From an uncultured Bacteroidota bacterium (GTDB lineage: Bacteria; Bacteroidota; Bacteroidia; Bacteroidales; F082), in contig CAJVXP010000001.1 in NCBI GenBank assembly GCA_913009685.1, forward strand, positions 1 to 64,000: a DNA stretch of 64,000 nucleotides, written 5' to 3'. Shown one piece after another: positions 37,072 through 47,600 of this stretch; positions within the stretch are counted from its first letter, which is position 1, and each line of letters opens with the position of its first letter. Below the pieces are notes generated by a model. The model had not been told where the DNA came from. It did not search any database and saw nothing but the letters and a program-made list of their open reading frames with translations. A program made the translations under genes and the position numbers.

Positions 37072-39498
37072 TTAGAATTTCAGATTTATCCCGCCCATAA
37101 AATTAAATTTCGCCTGCGGGAAATAGCCGTTCATCTCCGATTCAATGCCATTGTAAACATAACGGTAAACCCAGGCATTGGTTTCGTACGCAGCACTGAA
37201 AATGTTGTTCAGACTCAGCATAAATCCCAGCGATTTTATTCCGTGCAAATGAATACTGTAACCGAATCTCAGGTTGTTCACCCAATAAGGATTCAGGCTG
37301 CGCTCCTTGTTGGAGGTGTTGTCGATGTACTGTCGCCCTATATATTTCGATATCCAGGCAATTTGCAGATTCTTCAACGGCGTTAGCGTCAGGCTGCTTC
37401 CGGCAATCAAGCCCGGAGAAAAGGAGATATTGGTGGTTCCGAGATATTTCGAGTATTGGTATGGTTCGGTAGCCGGGTTATCCCAGTAGTTCCAGTTGTC
37501 GATATATTCGGTGAGATTTTTGATCTTGTTTTGACTCAGGCTTACATTTGCATTCCACACCAACTCTTTTGCAATTTGCCAGGCTGATGAAACTTCTATT
37601 CCTGCACGGTAGCTATTCAGCACATTAGTCATAATCGGCGCACCCACATTGTTGATTTTTCCGGTCAGTACAAACTGGTCTTTGTAGTCCATAAAGTAAA
37701 TGTTGGCATTGACCGAGAGCTTTGTCCTGATGATTTTGTATCCCAGCTCGTAATCCGTTAGTCGTTCGCTACGGATGTTTTGATTGGGGTCGGCATCGCG
37801 ATAAATTGAGCGGCTGGGTTCGCGATGAGAAACACCAAAGGAAAAATAGAAATTGTTCCGCGGATTTATGGCGTAAGAGATACCGGCTTTGGGATTAAAA
37901 AAGTTAAAATTATGCTTCTGCGTCAAATCGCGCAGGTCATCATGCGTTCCATTTATCTGATAGTTAATGCCGCGATATTGCAGGTCGGTCATGAGACTAA
38001 GATGTTCATTGATCCGATAATCCCATTTTACAAAAATGTTGTATTCTGTTTTTAGTCCCGTATTGAAGTACCAGTTGCGGTCGTAATCGCCAAGCCGGGC
38101 GACCTGCGCCCAGACAATTTTTCCGTAATGATCGCCGTCGTAATGATTCCATCCGCCACCGAAAGAGATAGTACTCCGGAGGGTTTTGTAGTTACCCGTC
38201 AGGTTGATCCCGTAGAAATAGTTGTTTAACCATTTCTGACGGATCAAATTGGTGGTTGATACGGAAGTATTTCCGATAATAGTATCGTTCATGCCGTATT
38301 TGGAAAATTTCTGGTCGTTTTTGTAGGAATTGTAATATCCGAAACCGCGTGTCAGGAAAAGTGCAGTAGCCATATTCAGTTTTTTGTTGAACTGACAGGC
38401 GTAGTGCAGCTGGTAGTAATTTTGGGTATAATTGTCCGTTTGATTTTTGTAATATCCCAAAAGTTTTCCCTGGTCATTATATATAGCACCGGCCGGATTG
38501 TATGTCCTGTTAGTGGCAAGGCTGTCTTTGGGAACGCCGTACCAGGCCTGGTACGTTTTTTCATGTCCCAGCATAACAATAGCTTTAAACACATCTTTTT
38601 TGCCGTAGTAACTGGTAGAAAGATATCCGGAACGCAGGCTGGAAGAAGCCCGGTCAATATAACCGTCGGAAGTGATAAGCGAGAAACGTCCGTTGATAAT
38701 CCAGTGTTTGTTAAGGAGTCCCGAACCAAAACGCAGTGTATTTTTAAAGGTATTAAATGAACCGGCAGCACTGCTGATCTCTGCTGAAGCCCTGGGATTA
38801 AACCGGTCGGTTTTGATGTTGATGCTGGCACCAAAAGCAGCCGAACCGTTGCTCGATGTTCCTACGCCACGCTGTATCTGGATGTTGTCTACTGAAGAGG
38901 CGAGGTCAGGGAGATCAACAAACCATACGCCCTGTGATTCTGCATCATTCACCGGCACACCGTTGAGTGTTACGTTAATGCCGGCGAGGTCAACTCCGCG
39001 AATACGCATGCCTGTATAGCCAACACCGGCACCGGCATCGGAAGTTACTACAATCGATGGCGTCATCCGGAGCAGATAAGGAATGTCCTGTCCCATGTTG
39101 TTTTTGTTCAACGTTTTACCGCTAATATTTTCGTGGGTTGTTGGTGAAGAACCACTCACGCGGGTAGCAGAGATAATTACTTCATCGCTGAGATAACTTG
39201 TGGACGCTAACCTGATGTTGATGTGTTTGCTTTTAGCAAGAGTAACTTGTACCACCCTGCTCTTAAAGCCCACAAAACTAATTTTCAATGTATAAGTCCC
39301 TCGTTTCAGACTTTTAAACGAAAAATCTCCGTTGTTGTCGGTGGTTGTCGCCATAAACGACTTTCCCAAAATGATATTGGCTCCGGTGAGCGGTTGGCTG
39401 TTGTCCTGGTTGGTAACGGTCCCGCTCAGCTTGACTTGCGCCCTTAAAAACCAGGGCATCAGCAAAATAACGAATAACAAAAAAATGTTCTTGCGCAT
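37072..39498 (-). CDS. TonB-dependent outer-membrane receptor with carboxypeptidase-regulatory-like N-terminal domain; predicted thiamin-related
   Basis: VKLSGTVTNQDNSQPLTGANIILGKSFMATTTDNNGDFSF; plug GMRIRGVDLAGINVTLNGVPVNDAESQGVWFVDLPDLASSVDNIQIQRGVGTSSNGSAAFGASINI; TPP riboswitch immediately upstream. Confidence 0.93.
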   Translation of the reverse strand: MRKNIFLLFVILLMPWFLRAQVKLSGTVTNQDNSQPLTGANIILGKSFMATTTDNNGDFSFKSLKRGTYTLKISFVGFKSRVVQVTLAKSKHINIRLASTSYLSDEVIISATRVSGSSPTTHENISGKTLNKNNMGQDIPYLLRMTPSIVVTSDAGAGVGYTGMRIRGVDLAGINVTLNGVPVNDAESQGVWFVDLPDLASSVDNIQIQRGVGTSSNGSAAFGASINIKTDRFNPRASAEISSAAGSFNTFKNTLRFGSGLLNKHWIINGRFSLITSDGYIDRASSSLRSGYLSTSYYGKKDVFKAIVMLGHEKTYQAWYGVPKDSLATNRTYNPAGAIYNDQGKLLGYYKNQTDNYTQNYYQLHYACQFNKKLNMATALFLTRGFGYYNSYKNDQKFSKYGMNDTIIGNTSVSTTNLIRQKWLNNYFYGINLTGNYKTLRSTISFGGGWNHYDGDHYGKIVWAQVARLGDYDRNWYFNTGLKTEYNIFVKWDYRINEHLSLMTDLQYRGINYQINGTHDDLRDLTQKHNFNFFNPKAGISYAINPRNNFYFSFGVSHREPSRSIYRDADPNQNIRSERLTDYELGYKIIRTKLSVNANIYFMDYKDQFVLTGKINNVGAPIMTNVLNSYRAGIEVSSAWQIAKELVWNANVSLSQNKIKNLTEYIDNWNYWDNPATEPYQYSKYLGTTNISFSPGLIAGSSLTLTPLKNLQIAWISKYIGRQYIDNTSNKERSLNPYWVNNLRFGYSIHLHGIKSLGFMLSLNNIFSAAYETNAWVYRYVYNGIESEMNGYFPQAKFNFMGGINLKF

Positions 39499-39505
39499 GG
39501 CTCAA

Positions 39506-39539
39506 TTGATTTAAATTAACTTAAATTTATTTAAATCAA
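39506..39539 (-). promoter_or_regulatory. candidate expression-platform hairpin adjacent to TonB receptor start
   Basis: TTGATTTAAAT-taacttaaattt-ATTTAAATCAA, perfect 11-bp arms, next to the start codon at 39498. Confidence 0.55.
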
Positions 39540-39571
39540 CAGAGGATGACCTTGCATTGGGTTGTTTCTCT

Positions 39572-39645
39572 TTTTCCTACGACGGCATTATCCGCATCAG
39601 GTTCAGAGGGTCTAATCTCAGCCCGTGTATTGAGGCACCCCTATT
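39572..39645 (-). ncRNA. TPP riboswitch (THI element)
   Basis: Minus strand AATAGGGGTGCCTCAATACACGGGCTGAGATTAGACCCTCTGAACCTGATGCGGATAATGCCGTCGTAGGAAA matches the THI core (GGGGTGCC, GGCTGAGA, ACCC, GAACCTGAT..GGATAATGCC..CGTAGGAA). Confidence 0.97.
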
Positions 39646-39768
39646 GTTTTGAATTGCAAAAGTAATAAATTTAAACCACATCGAATAAAATGCGGAAAAA
39701 TCCCCTGTGCACCCTGGTGTTATCCTTCGTGTTCATCCTTCGTGGCAAACTATGGTCGGCAATTACTT

Positions 39769-39994
39769 AGGGTCTGCTGAAAAACACTCTATTACATAAT
39801 AATCAATAAGATATATTAAACTCAGCAACTTCAAATGCAAAGTTTTTGACTGAAAGGCGTTAATTTCCCTGCATTTTTTGTTTAGTTAGCACGTAGCACA
39901 TCATCTACTTCGTTGCTATGGCTCGCAGTATTAGTATACAGCTTCGCCTTGCGGCCTTGTATCTGATGCACTACGGACTTTTTCAGCAGACCCT
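39769..39994. mobile_element. MITE-like element with 16-bp perfect TIRs and ACTT target duplication
   Basis: AGGGTCTGCTGAAAAA (39769-39784) / TTTTTCAGCAGACCCT (39979-39994); flanks ACTT (39765-39768) and ACTT (39995-39998); no transposase. Confidence 0.85.
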
Positions 39995-41039
39995 ACTTAC
40001 CAGTTTCTTTCAAAACAGCCTTATTTATCCGCTTTGCAATAAAAGGACCTTCATAAATAAATCCCGTGTAAACCTGCACCAGATCAGCGCCGGCTTCCAG
40101 CATTTGTAATGCATCTTCTGCTGTAAAAATTCCCCCGACACCAATAATGGGAAATGCTTTCCCGGATTTCTCCGAAAGGTAACGCACTACCTCCAGTGCC
40201 CTGTTCTGCAACGGCTTTCCGCTGAGACCACCTTTGCCGACATTACGAATACGTTCTTCCTGACTTTTCAGCTGCTCACGGCTGATAGTGGTATTCACCG
40301 CCACCACACCGGCAATACCGGTTTCCGATACAAGCTGAATCACTTCATCTAATTGTAACTCGTTCAAATCAGGAGAGACCTTGAGCAAAACAGGTTTGGG
40401 ATGTGGTTTTTTGCGGTTCAGGGCTTGTAAACTTCCGAGAATTTCGCGGAGCGCCTTCTTATCCTGTAACTCACGCAGATCGCTGATGTTCGGACAGCTC
40501 ACATTTACCACAAAATAATCCACAACATTGAAAAGGCCTTCATAAAGCCGGACGTAATCGTCCACCGCTCCGGTGTTAGGTGTCAGCGTGTTTTTACCAA
40601 GGTTCCCGCCAATAATAACGCCGGAGTCCCGCCGCTTTCTCAGCCGGCTTACGGCTGCTTCCAGTCCATCATTGTTAAAGCCCATACGGTTGATAAGGCC
40701 ACCGTCTGCGGGCAAACGGAAAAGACGGGGTTTTTCATTTCCGGGCTGACCTTTGGGGGTGATGGTTCCCACCTCCACGAAGCCGAAACCCAGATTTTCC
40801 AGTGCGCCAAAAAGGCGGGCATCCTTGTCGAACCCGGCAGCCACGCCCACCGGATTCTTAAATTTCAGGCCAAAGACCTCCCGCTCCAAACGCGCATCTT
40901 TCACCTCCGTGAGGCTACGTGCCAATGCGGCCATTCCCGGAATCCGGAATATTATTTGCAGGGAACTGCTTACAAAATGATGGACATTCTCGGGATCAAA
41001 GCGAAAAAGCAACGGCCTGATGAAGGTTTTGTAAAGCAT
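39993..41039 (-). CDS. pyrD: quinone-dependent dihydroorotate dehydrogenase
   Basis: [70 protein letters not shown]. Confidence 0.97.
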   Translation of the reverse strand: MLYKTFIRPLLFRFDPENVHHFVSSSLQIIFRIPGMAALARSLTEVKDARLEREVFGLKFKNPVGVAAGFDKDARLFGALENLGFGFVEVGTITPKGQPGNEKPRLFRLPADGGLINRMGFNNDGLEAAVSRLRKRRDSGVIIGGNLGKNTLTPNTGAVDDYVRLYEGLFNVVDYFVVNVSCPNISDLRELQDKKALREILGSLQALNRKKPHPKPVLLKVSPDLNELQLDEVIQLVSETGIAGVVAVNTTISREQLKSQEERIRNVGKGGLSGKPLQNRALEVVRYLSEKSGKAFPIIGVGGIFTAEDALQMLEAGADLVQVYTGFIYEGPFIAKRINKAVLKETGK

Positions 41040-41041
41040 GT

Positions 41042-41497
41042 TTATTTTTTATCGTCAGCAGCTTGTTCTTCAGCCTTGTCTGCCATTTTTTCTTCCTCTT
41101 TTTTCTCTTCACTGAAATCGAGCAACTCTTTTTCCAACAGCATATTATACCACAAAAATACCTTTTTCATGTCAGAGACATAAACACTGTCCTCGTCGTA
41201 ATCGGGAATAGCCTTTTTGAAGAGCTCTTTCAACCGTGCCGAGGACATTTTCTTCGGGCTTTCCACTTTCTGACCACCCGCCATTTCAAAAATTTTCTTT
41301 AGCGCATCGTGCAACGGCAAATCCTCACCCGTCGTGTAAATACTAATTTCCTGTAGCGAGCTGATGCGCTCATGGGAAAACGCAGGCCCTTTTTTCCCGT
41401 CCATCAACGATTCAACCACCAGGTTGTTTTTTGCCTCCCCGGCCAGTCTGTACAAACCGGATTTCCCGGCAATTGACAAAATCTTGCTTAAATCCAT
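41042..41497 (-). CDS. DUF5606 domain-containing protein
   Basis: [55 protein letters not shown]. Confidence 0.85.
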   Translation of the reverse strand: MDLSKILSIAGKSGLYRLAGEAKNNLVVESLMDGKKGPAFSHERISSLQEISIYTTGEDLPLHDALKKIFEMAGGQKVESPKKMSSARLKELFKKAIPDYDEDSVYVSDMKKVFLWYNMLLEKELLDFSEEKKEEEKMADKAEEQAADDKK

Positions 41498-41762
41498 GTT
41501 TCAATTTTTTTGCAAAAATAACTTTTTCTCTTTTTCCAAATATAATACCAAAATTAATTAATGTTTTGTTACTTCACAATTTTTATTTATTGGACAGTCT
41601 CTCTACTCACATCCATGCTGCAAAGAAGATGAGGAATGTTGAGTGGAGGGAACGGTAAAAAGTAAAGTATGAACAATAACAACCAACCGAACGTCTTTCC
41701 GTCTACGTTTAGCGTTTCCCATCAGCAAATTCTTTTTCACAGGAAGAAATTTTCTTTATCTT

Positions 41763-41791
41763 AGCAGACTAAACAAGTTGTTTAGTCTGCT
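41763..41791. promoter_or_regulatory. perfect 14-bp-arm palindrome upstream of the kinase cluster
   Basis: AGCAGACTAAACAA-g-TTGTTTAGTCTGCT, followed by TTTG. Confidence 0.8.
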
Positions 41792-41816
41792 TTTGTTCAA
41801 CTTTGTGAAAACAACC

Positions 41817-44648
41817 ATGTTACTATCAAAACTAACTTATCGGCTGTTCGTTCTCTCGCTTGTGACACTATGGATATGCCCGGGCGCGATTGGCAAGAAC
41901 CCGGCTGCATGTTCACCGGTTTTGCAGGCTGATACTTTATTGGCGGTCAGGGCAACAGATTCCCTGCAAATCATTCATATGATTGGCCAGGGACTCCGGG
42001 AAATTGAGAAAACGGAGAATGTTCAGGCACAAGATAAATTTCATTCGGTTATTGAAAACGCCGTTAACTTAGCCCGAAAGTCGGGGTTATTGTTGCTGGC
42101 AGGAATAAAGATTAACCAGGCCGGCAGGCAACTTCGTAACGAAGCACAATATCCCATGGCTCTCTGGCTTCACAAAAAAGGCATTGAAATAGGAAAAGAG
42201 ACCGGCAACACTAAGCTGTTAATCTTTTCATACAACGATATTGGTGTTGTTTTCCGGAGAATTGACAGTTATCAAAAAGCCATGGATTATCATCTGAAAG
42301 CTCTTCGCCTCGCCACCAAAATAAACGACTCCATAGGCATGGCTATTGCCATCAATAGTATTGGCAATGTGAACCTTATGATTGGCGATAATGATAAAGC
42401 GCTGCAATATTTCAAACAAAGTCTTAAGCTTGAACAAACCCCGAACAATCCTCTTGGCATAGCCATTAACATGAACAACATCGGACACGCTTATGAACAA
42501 AAGGGTTTCCTGACCAAAGCCCTGAAATATTATGAACTTTCACTTTCCATAAACAAGAAAATCCATTCTAAAAAAGGTATAATTATCTGCAGCAACGACA
42601 TTGCAAGCGTGTTGAAAAAACAGGGAAAATACATTGAAGCACTCAAATATTCAAAAAAAGCTGTCATGCTTGCCAAAGAAATCAAAGACCTTGATAATCT
42701 GGCCTATTCCTATGTTAACTCCGGGGCACTGTATGAAGAAATAAATGATTTTAAAAATGCTTTACATTATCTTGAACCAGGCATAAAATTAGCAAAGAAA
42801 ATACGTGCACGCTCCATCCTTGAAGAGGGTTATGCTGCATTGTTCAGAAATTATTTAGGAATGAAAGAATACGAAAAAGCCATAAATTACCTTAAACTAA
42901 AACAGATATACCACGATTCGTTACTAAATCTGGAAGTTCGGAAAAGTATTGCCCGGATGCAAATTCAGTTTGATACCGAAAGGCAAAAAAACCAGTTGGA
43001 GCTACAAAAACAAGAGACAAAAATTGCCATGCTTTCGCTGAAGAAACAAAAATATCTCCTCTATTTTGCCTGGAGTGCTTTTGCCATCGCGTTGATTCTT
43101 TTGGCCTTCGTCAGCTTCTATCTTTATAACAAAAACAGACAAAATTATTTGCTAAAAGAAAAAACCCATGAAATTGAAAAGGCACAAAATGAGCTGAAAA
43201 ACACCAACAAAGCATTGATACAGGCAATAGAAAAAGCGGAAAACAGCACGCAGGCAAAAAGCGCCTTTCTTGCAAACATGAGTCATGAAATACGCACACC
43301 GCTCAATTCGGTCATTGGCTTTTCGGATTTGCTTTTTGCCATGACAACTGACGAAAAGCAGAAAAGCCACCTCAGGGCTATAAAATCCAGTGGCGAAAGC
43401 TTATTGAGCCTGATTAACGACATTCTTGACCTCTCTAAAATAGAAAAAGGAAATATTGATCTTAAATTCAAAGAAACCGACATTCGGAAAATAATTATCG
43501 ATGTGGTGAACATTTTCAGTCCCGAAGCTTCAGAAAAGAACCTCCACTTCGTTACTAAAATTGATGATAATCTCCCGCCAAGTATTATTTTTGAAGAGAC
43601 AAGGTTGAGACAAATTTTATTCAATCTTGTTGGAAATGCAATTAAATTTACACACAAAGGAGAAATAACGATTAGCGCCCGTTTCGAGCCTGAATACACC
43701 CCGGGAGAAATAAAACTCATCATCGGGGTAGAGGATACGGGACCGGGCATTCCGTTAGAGGAGCAGGAATCTGTTTTTATGCCTTTCTATCAGGCGCAGA
43801 CAGGTGAGAAGACAAATGGAACAGGATTAGGTCTGGCTATCAGTCAGCGGCTGGTAAAAGCCATGCACGGAGAGATAAAATTAAAAAGCACACCCGGAAA
43901 AGGCAGCCTGTTTTCTGTGATTTTCCATAATGTGCTGTTGGGTACTAAAACAGCTGTTACAGCTCCCAAAACAAAAACATCGCCTGACAGAAGCCGGAAA
44001 AAGTGCCTTTTTATCAATCAGCCGCATCCCATAAGAAACGAGTTGAAGCAGGTCTTTATTTCGCACGGATTTGAGGTTGATGATGTAGGGTTGAACTTTT
44101 CGCTGGCAAAGAAAAATATTTTGCATTTTCGCTTAATCGTTTTTTGTTGCCTCGAAGAGGAAACACTACAAAACGCCCGGAATATATTTGAAAAAGAAAA
44201 TCTGGACAATAAACATGTTTTTCTGATTCTAAATATTAATGAGAATTTTCACATTGATAAGACCAAAGCGATTGTAATTCAACTATTTAACCGTCAACCC
44301 AATGAAATAAAAGACGACCTTCGGGAATTTATCCGGCAATTTGATGAAGATGAATGTGCCCGACAACTTTTCAGCTTAAAAGAGTCAACCCCTGAAGAAG
44401 AACTTCTCAAAGATATCAGGCAGTTGTATCAGCACGATTTTGAACCGGCAGTACACACAAAAATGTTTGACAGGATTGAAGTCTTTACCCGGCATCTGCA
44501 ACAGATAGCCATAGACTACCAACTACCCAACCTGATGGCTTTTACCAATGACTTAGACGGGCATTTGAAGAATTTTGATGTCGTTGCCATTGAAAAACAA
44601 TTGCGTATTTTTAAAAAAGCCTTCACGCTAAGTTTCAACAAAAAATGA
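41817..44648 (+). CDS. TPR-containing membrane histidine kinase with degenerate C-terminal receiver-like region
   Basis: Signal peptide; TPR repeats (AINMNNIGHAYEQKGFLTKALKYYELSLSINKK); TM; FLANMSHEIRTPLNSVIGFSDLL; HATPase IIGVEDTGPGIPLEEQ...TNGTGLGLAISQRLVKAM; ATG 41817 preferred over the TTG used by the ORF track. Confidence 0.92.
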   Translation: MLLSKLTYRLFVLSLVTLWICPGAIGKNPAACSPVLQADTLLAVRATDSLQIIHMIGQGLREIEKTENVQAQDKFHSVIENAVNLARKSGLLLLAGIKINQAGRQLRNEAQYPMALWLHKKGIEIGKETGNTKLLIFSYNDIGVVFRRIDSYQKAMDYHLKALRLATKINDSIGMAIAINSIGNVNLMIGDNDKALQYFKQSLKLEQTPNNPLGIAINMNNIGHAYEQKGFLTKALKYYELSLSINKKIHSKKGIIICSNDIASVLKKQGKYIEALKYSKKAVMLAKEIKDLDNLAYSYVNSGALYEEINDFKNALHYLEPGIKLAKKIRARSILEEGYAALFRNYLGMKEYEKAINYLKLKQIYHDSLLNLEVRKSIARMQIQFDTERQKNQLELQKQETKIAMLSLKKQKYLLYFAWSAFAIALILLAFVSFYLYNKNRQNYLLKEKTHEIEKAQNELKNTNKALIQAIEKAENSTQAKSAFLANMSHEIRTPLNSVIGFSDLLFAMTTDEKQKSHLRAIKSSGESLLSLINDILDLSKIEKGNIDLKFKETDIRKIIIDVVNIFSPEASEKNLHFVTKIDDNLPPSIIFEETRLRQILFNLVGNAIKFTHKGEITISARFEPEYTPGEIKLIIGVEDTGPGIPLEEQESVFMPFYQAQTGEKTNGTGLGLAISQRLVKAMHGEIKLKSTPGKGSLFSVIFHNVLLGTKTAVTAPKTKTSPDRSRKKCLFINQPHPIRNELKQVFISHGFEVDDVGLNFSLAKKNILHFRLIVFCCLEEETLQNARNIFEKENLDNKHVFLILNINENFHIDKTKAIVIQLFNRQPNEIKDDLREFIRQFDEDECARQLFSLKESTPEEELLKDIRQLYQHDFEPAVHTKMFDRIEVFTRHLQQIAIDYQLPNLMAFTNDLDGHLKNFDVVAIEKQLRIFKKAFTLSFNKK

Positions 44649-47600
44649 ACCCCGGAAGATCTACATATCGCCTATTAAGAAATTTCTTCAGAAAAAGGAT
44701 AGTTTTAGTGTTATTCGGACTACTCCTTTTCCCCGGAGTTCAAAAAAATTATGGTTACAGCCACGACAGCACAGCAGACGCCGCCAGCATCTACGTTTTT
44801 CTCAAAGACAGTCTGCTTTCTCCCGGTGAAAGACTTGCTCTGATAAAAAAACTTGCTGCTCTTTATCAGAATTCAGATCCGCAAAAATCCCTAACTTACA
44901 ACGCTTTGATAATTAAATTAGCTAAAAGTCAGAATAATATTTCATCCCTGGTACATGCCACGGAGAACCTCGCAAAAAATTATCAGGATTTGTATATGTA
45001 CGGCAAAGCAGATTCTTTGTACTCGGAGATAATGCCATATTACAAAGATAGCAGCAAAGAACTGCAGGCTGGTTTTTACTGCAGACTGGCAAACAATTAT
45101 TATAGCTGGAGCCGCTATAAAAAAGCTGCGGAATATTACGTCAAAGCAAGAACCATTTACGAAAATCTGGGTATAAAATCAGGAATTGCCACCACACTGA
45201 AAGGTGAAGGGAAAGTTTGGACTAACTATAACGACTATGCTAAATCCATTGGTTTGCTGCAGCGCGCATACGACATCTACAACCAGTTGAATGATAAGGA
45301 AGGCATTGCTTCCATTGAGCATCAACTGGGAATCGTTATGGAAAACTGGGGGAAGCTGAACCGTGCCGAAAGTTTCTTTTCTTCTGCTTTCAAAATCTAT
45401 CACGACAAAGGCGATTTGTTTAACGAAACCAGTATGTATATCCATCTCGGAGAAATTCAGCAAAAAGAGAAACACTATTCCAAAGCATTGCAAGATTATG
45501 AAAAAGCCGAAAAACTATCAAAAAAGATTCATAGCGATATTCTCTATGTTATCGCACTGAGCAATATCGGTGAAATCCATTATCAACAGAAACAATACGA
45601 TTCGGCTCTGCACTACCAGCAACAATCCCTGCCTTTGAAAAAGAAGATTGGCAACCGGCGTCGAATAGCCGTAACTATGCTGGATTTGGGAAAGATTTAT
45701 TTTCAAAAAAACAACCTGAAAATGGCCGGGCTGTATTGCGACAGCACCCTGCTTTTGGCAAAAATGATAAAAGCAAAAGACTTGTTACTTGATACTTATC
45801 TGTTGCTCTCGGACATCAGCAGGAAGAAAAATGATTATAAGAATGCATACGCTTACCTTAAACAGTATAACCGGATACATCAGAAAATTTTTACCGATAA
45901 AAACCGCCAGATAGTGAGCGAGATGGAAGTACGCCTGGACGCCGAAAAAAAAGAAAAAGAAAACGCATTGTTACGCAAACAGGACAAACTAAATCATGTT
46001 CGCCTGTCAGAAGAAAAAAATACGCGGCTCATTCTCATTATTTTTATCTCCTTTTTCGTACTTATTTCACTGGTTGTACTTATTTTCATTCAATACAAAA
46101 ACAAAATAATCAGGGCAAACTATGCCTTGTTGGCGGCCAAAAACAAAAAAATCACCGAGCAGACGAAAAGCCTGACAAAGCTTAATAATGAGCTTTTCAC
46201 AAGTCGTGGGCAGTACATGAGTATCGTGGAAAACGCCACCATTGGAATGTATCAGACAACACCGGAAGGCAAAATTCTTTTTGCCAACAAAATGCTGCTC
46301 CAAATGTTGGGCTACTCTTTTGAACAACTGCAACAGATTAACTTAAATGAAACAAAAGAAAAACGCCGGCATTTCACCTCCCTGATAGAAGAACAGGGTA
46401 TTATTACCGGACGCGAAGATGTGTGGGAACGGTCCGACGGCAGCAAGATTTATGTGAACGAAAGTGCCTGGGCTATTCGCGACAAGAATAATAATACGCT
46501 TTATTACGAAGGTATTATTGAAGATATTACGAAACGAAAACAGGCCGAGGATGTAGCAAAAAGAGTTAAAGAAAGGCTACAAAATATCAATGTGGAACTT
46601 CGTAAGAGGAATATTGAAATTAGAAAAGCTAAAAACCAGGCAGAAGAAGCAAACCGTGCCAAGACACTGTTTCTTGCCAACATCAGTCACGAAATAAGAA
46701 CCCCGCTCAATTCCATTATCGGGTTTACCGACCTGCTACTTCCATTGACAAAAGACCAAAAAGAAAAATCTTTTATCCTGTCCATAAAAAACAGTAGCAA
46801 CAGCCTTTTGTCGCTCATCAACGACATCCTCGACCTTTCCAAGATCCAGGCAAACGAGCTGGAGCTTTACACCGAACCTGTTTCCATCCACAATATTTTA
46901 TCGGAAATTCAACAAATTTTTTATCCGCAGATTGAAAAAAAACAGATTAAATTTATCACCAGTATCTCATCGACCATTGATGGCATGTTCCTGTTAGACA
47001 CCGCCCGGTTCAGACAGATACTATTCAATCTTGTAGGAAATGCCATTAAATTTACTGATACAGGATTCGTGAAACTCACCGCCAGCGGACAAGCTTCCAC
47101 AGAAGATGAAAAGTATTACAACTTTATTATTACAGTAGAAGATTCCGGTTCGGGCATTCCGAAAGAAGAACAGAAAATTATTTTTGAAGCTTTCAAGCAG
47201 GCTTCTGATTCCATATCACAACAAAAGCCGGGAACAGGCCTCGGCCTGAGCATTACAAAGAGGCTGATTGAAGCTATGAATGGTAGCATTACCCTCGAAA
47301 GTGAGCCTGAAAAGGGAACAAAATTTACTATTGAACTACACAAGATAGAAAAAGTACAACAACCTGAGGATTCCAGACCCAAAAAAAACAGAGACAAAAA
47401 AGCAGGCTTTACAGATCAGGTGCATAAAGATAAGCCTTCGGAAAAATTAAACCCGGATATTCGTCGGGAATTTTACGAGATGTTCTTCCTCCCCTGGGAA
47501 AGACTCAGAAAAAACAAAATCATTGATGATATTAAAATTTTTGGCGAGGAAATACTTACCTTTGGAAAAGAAAAAAATACCCGATCGATACAAAAAGCCG

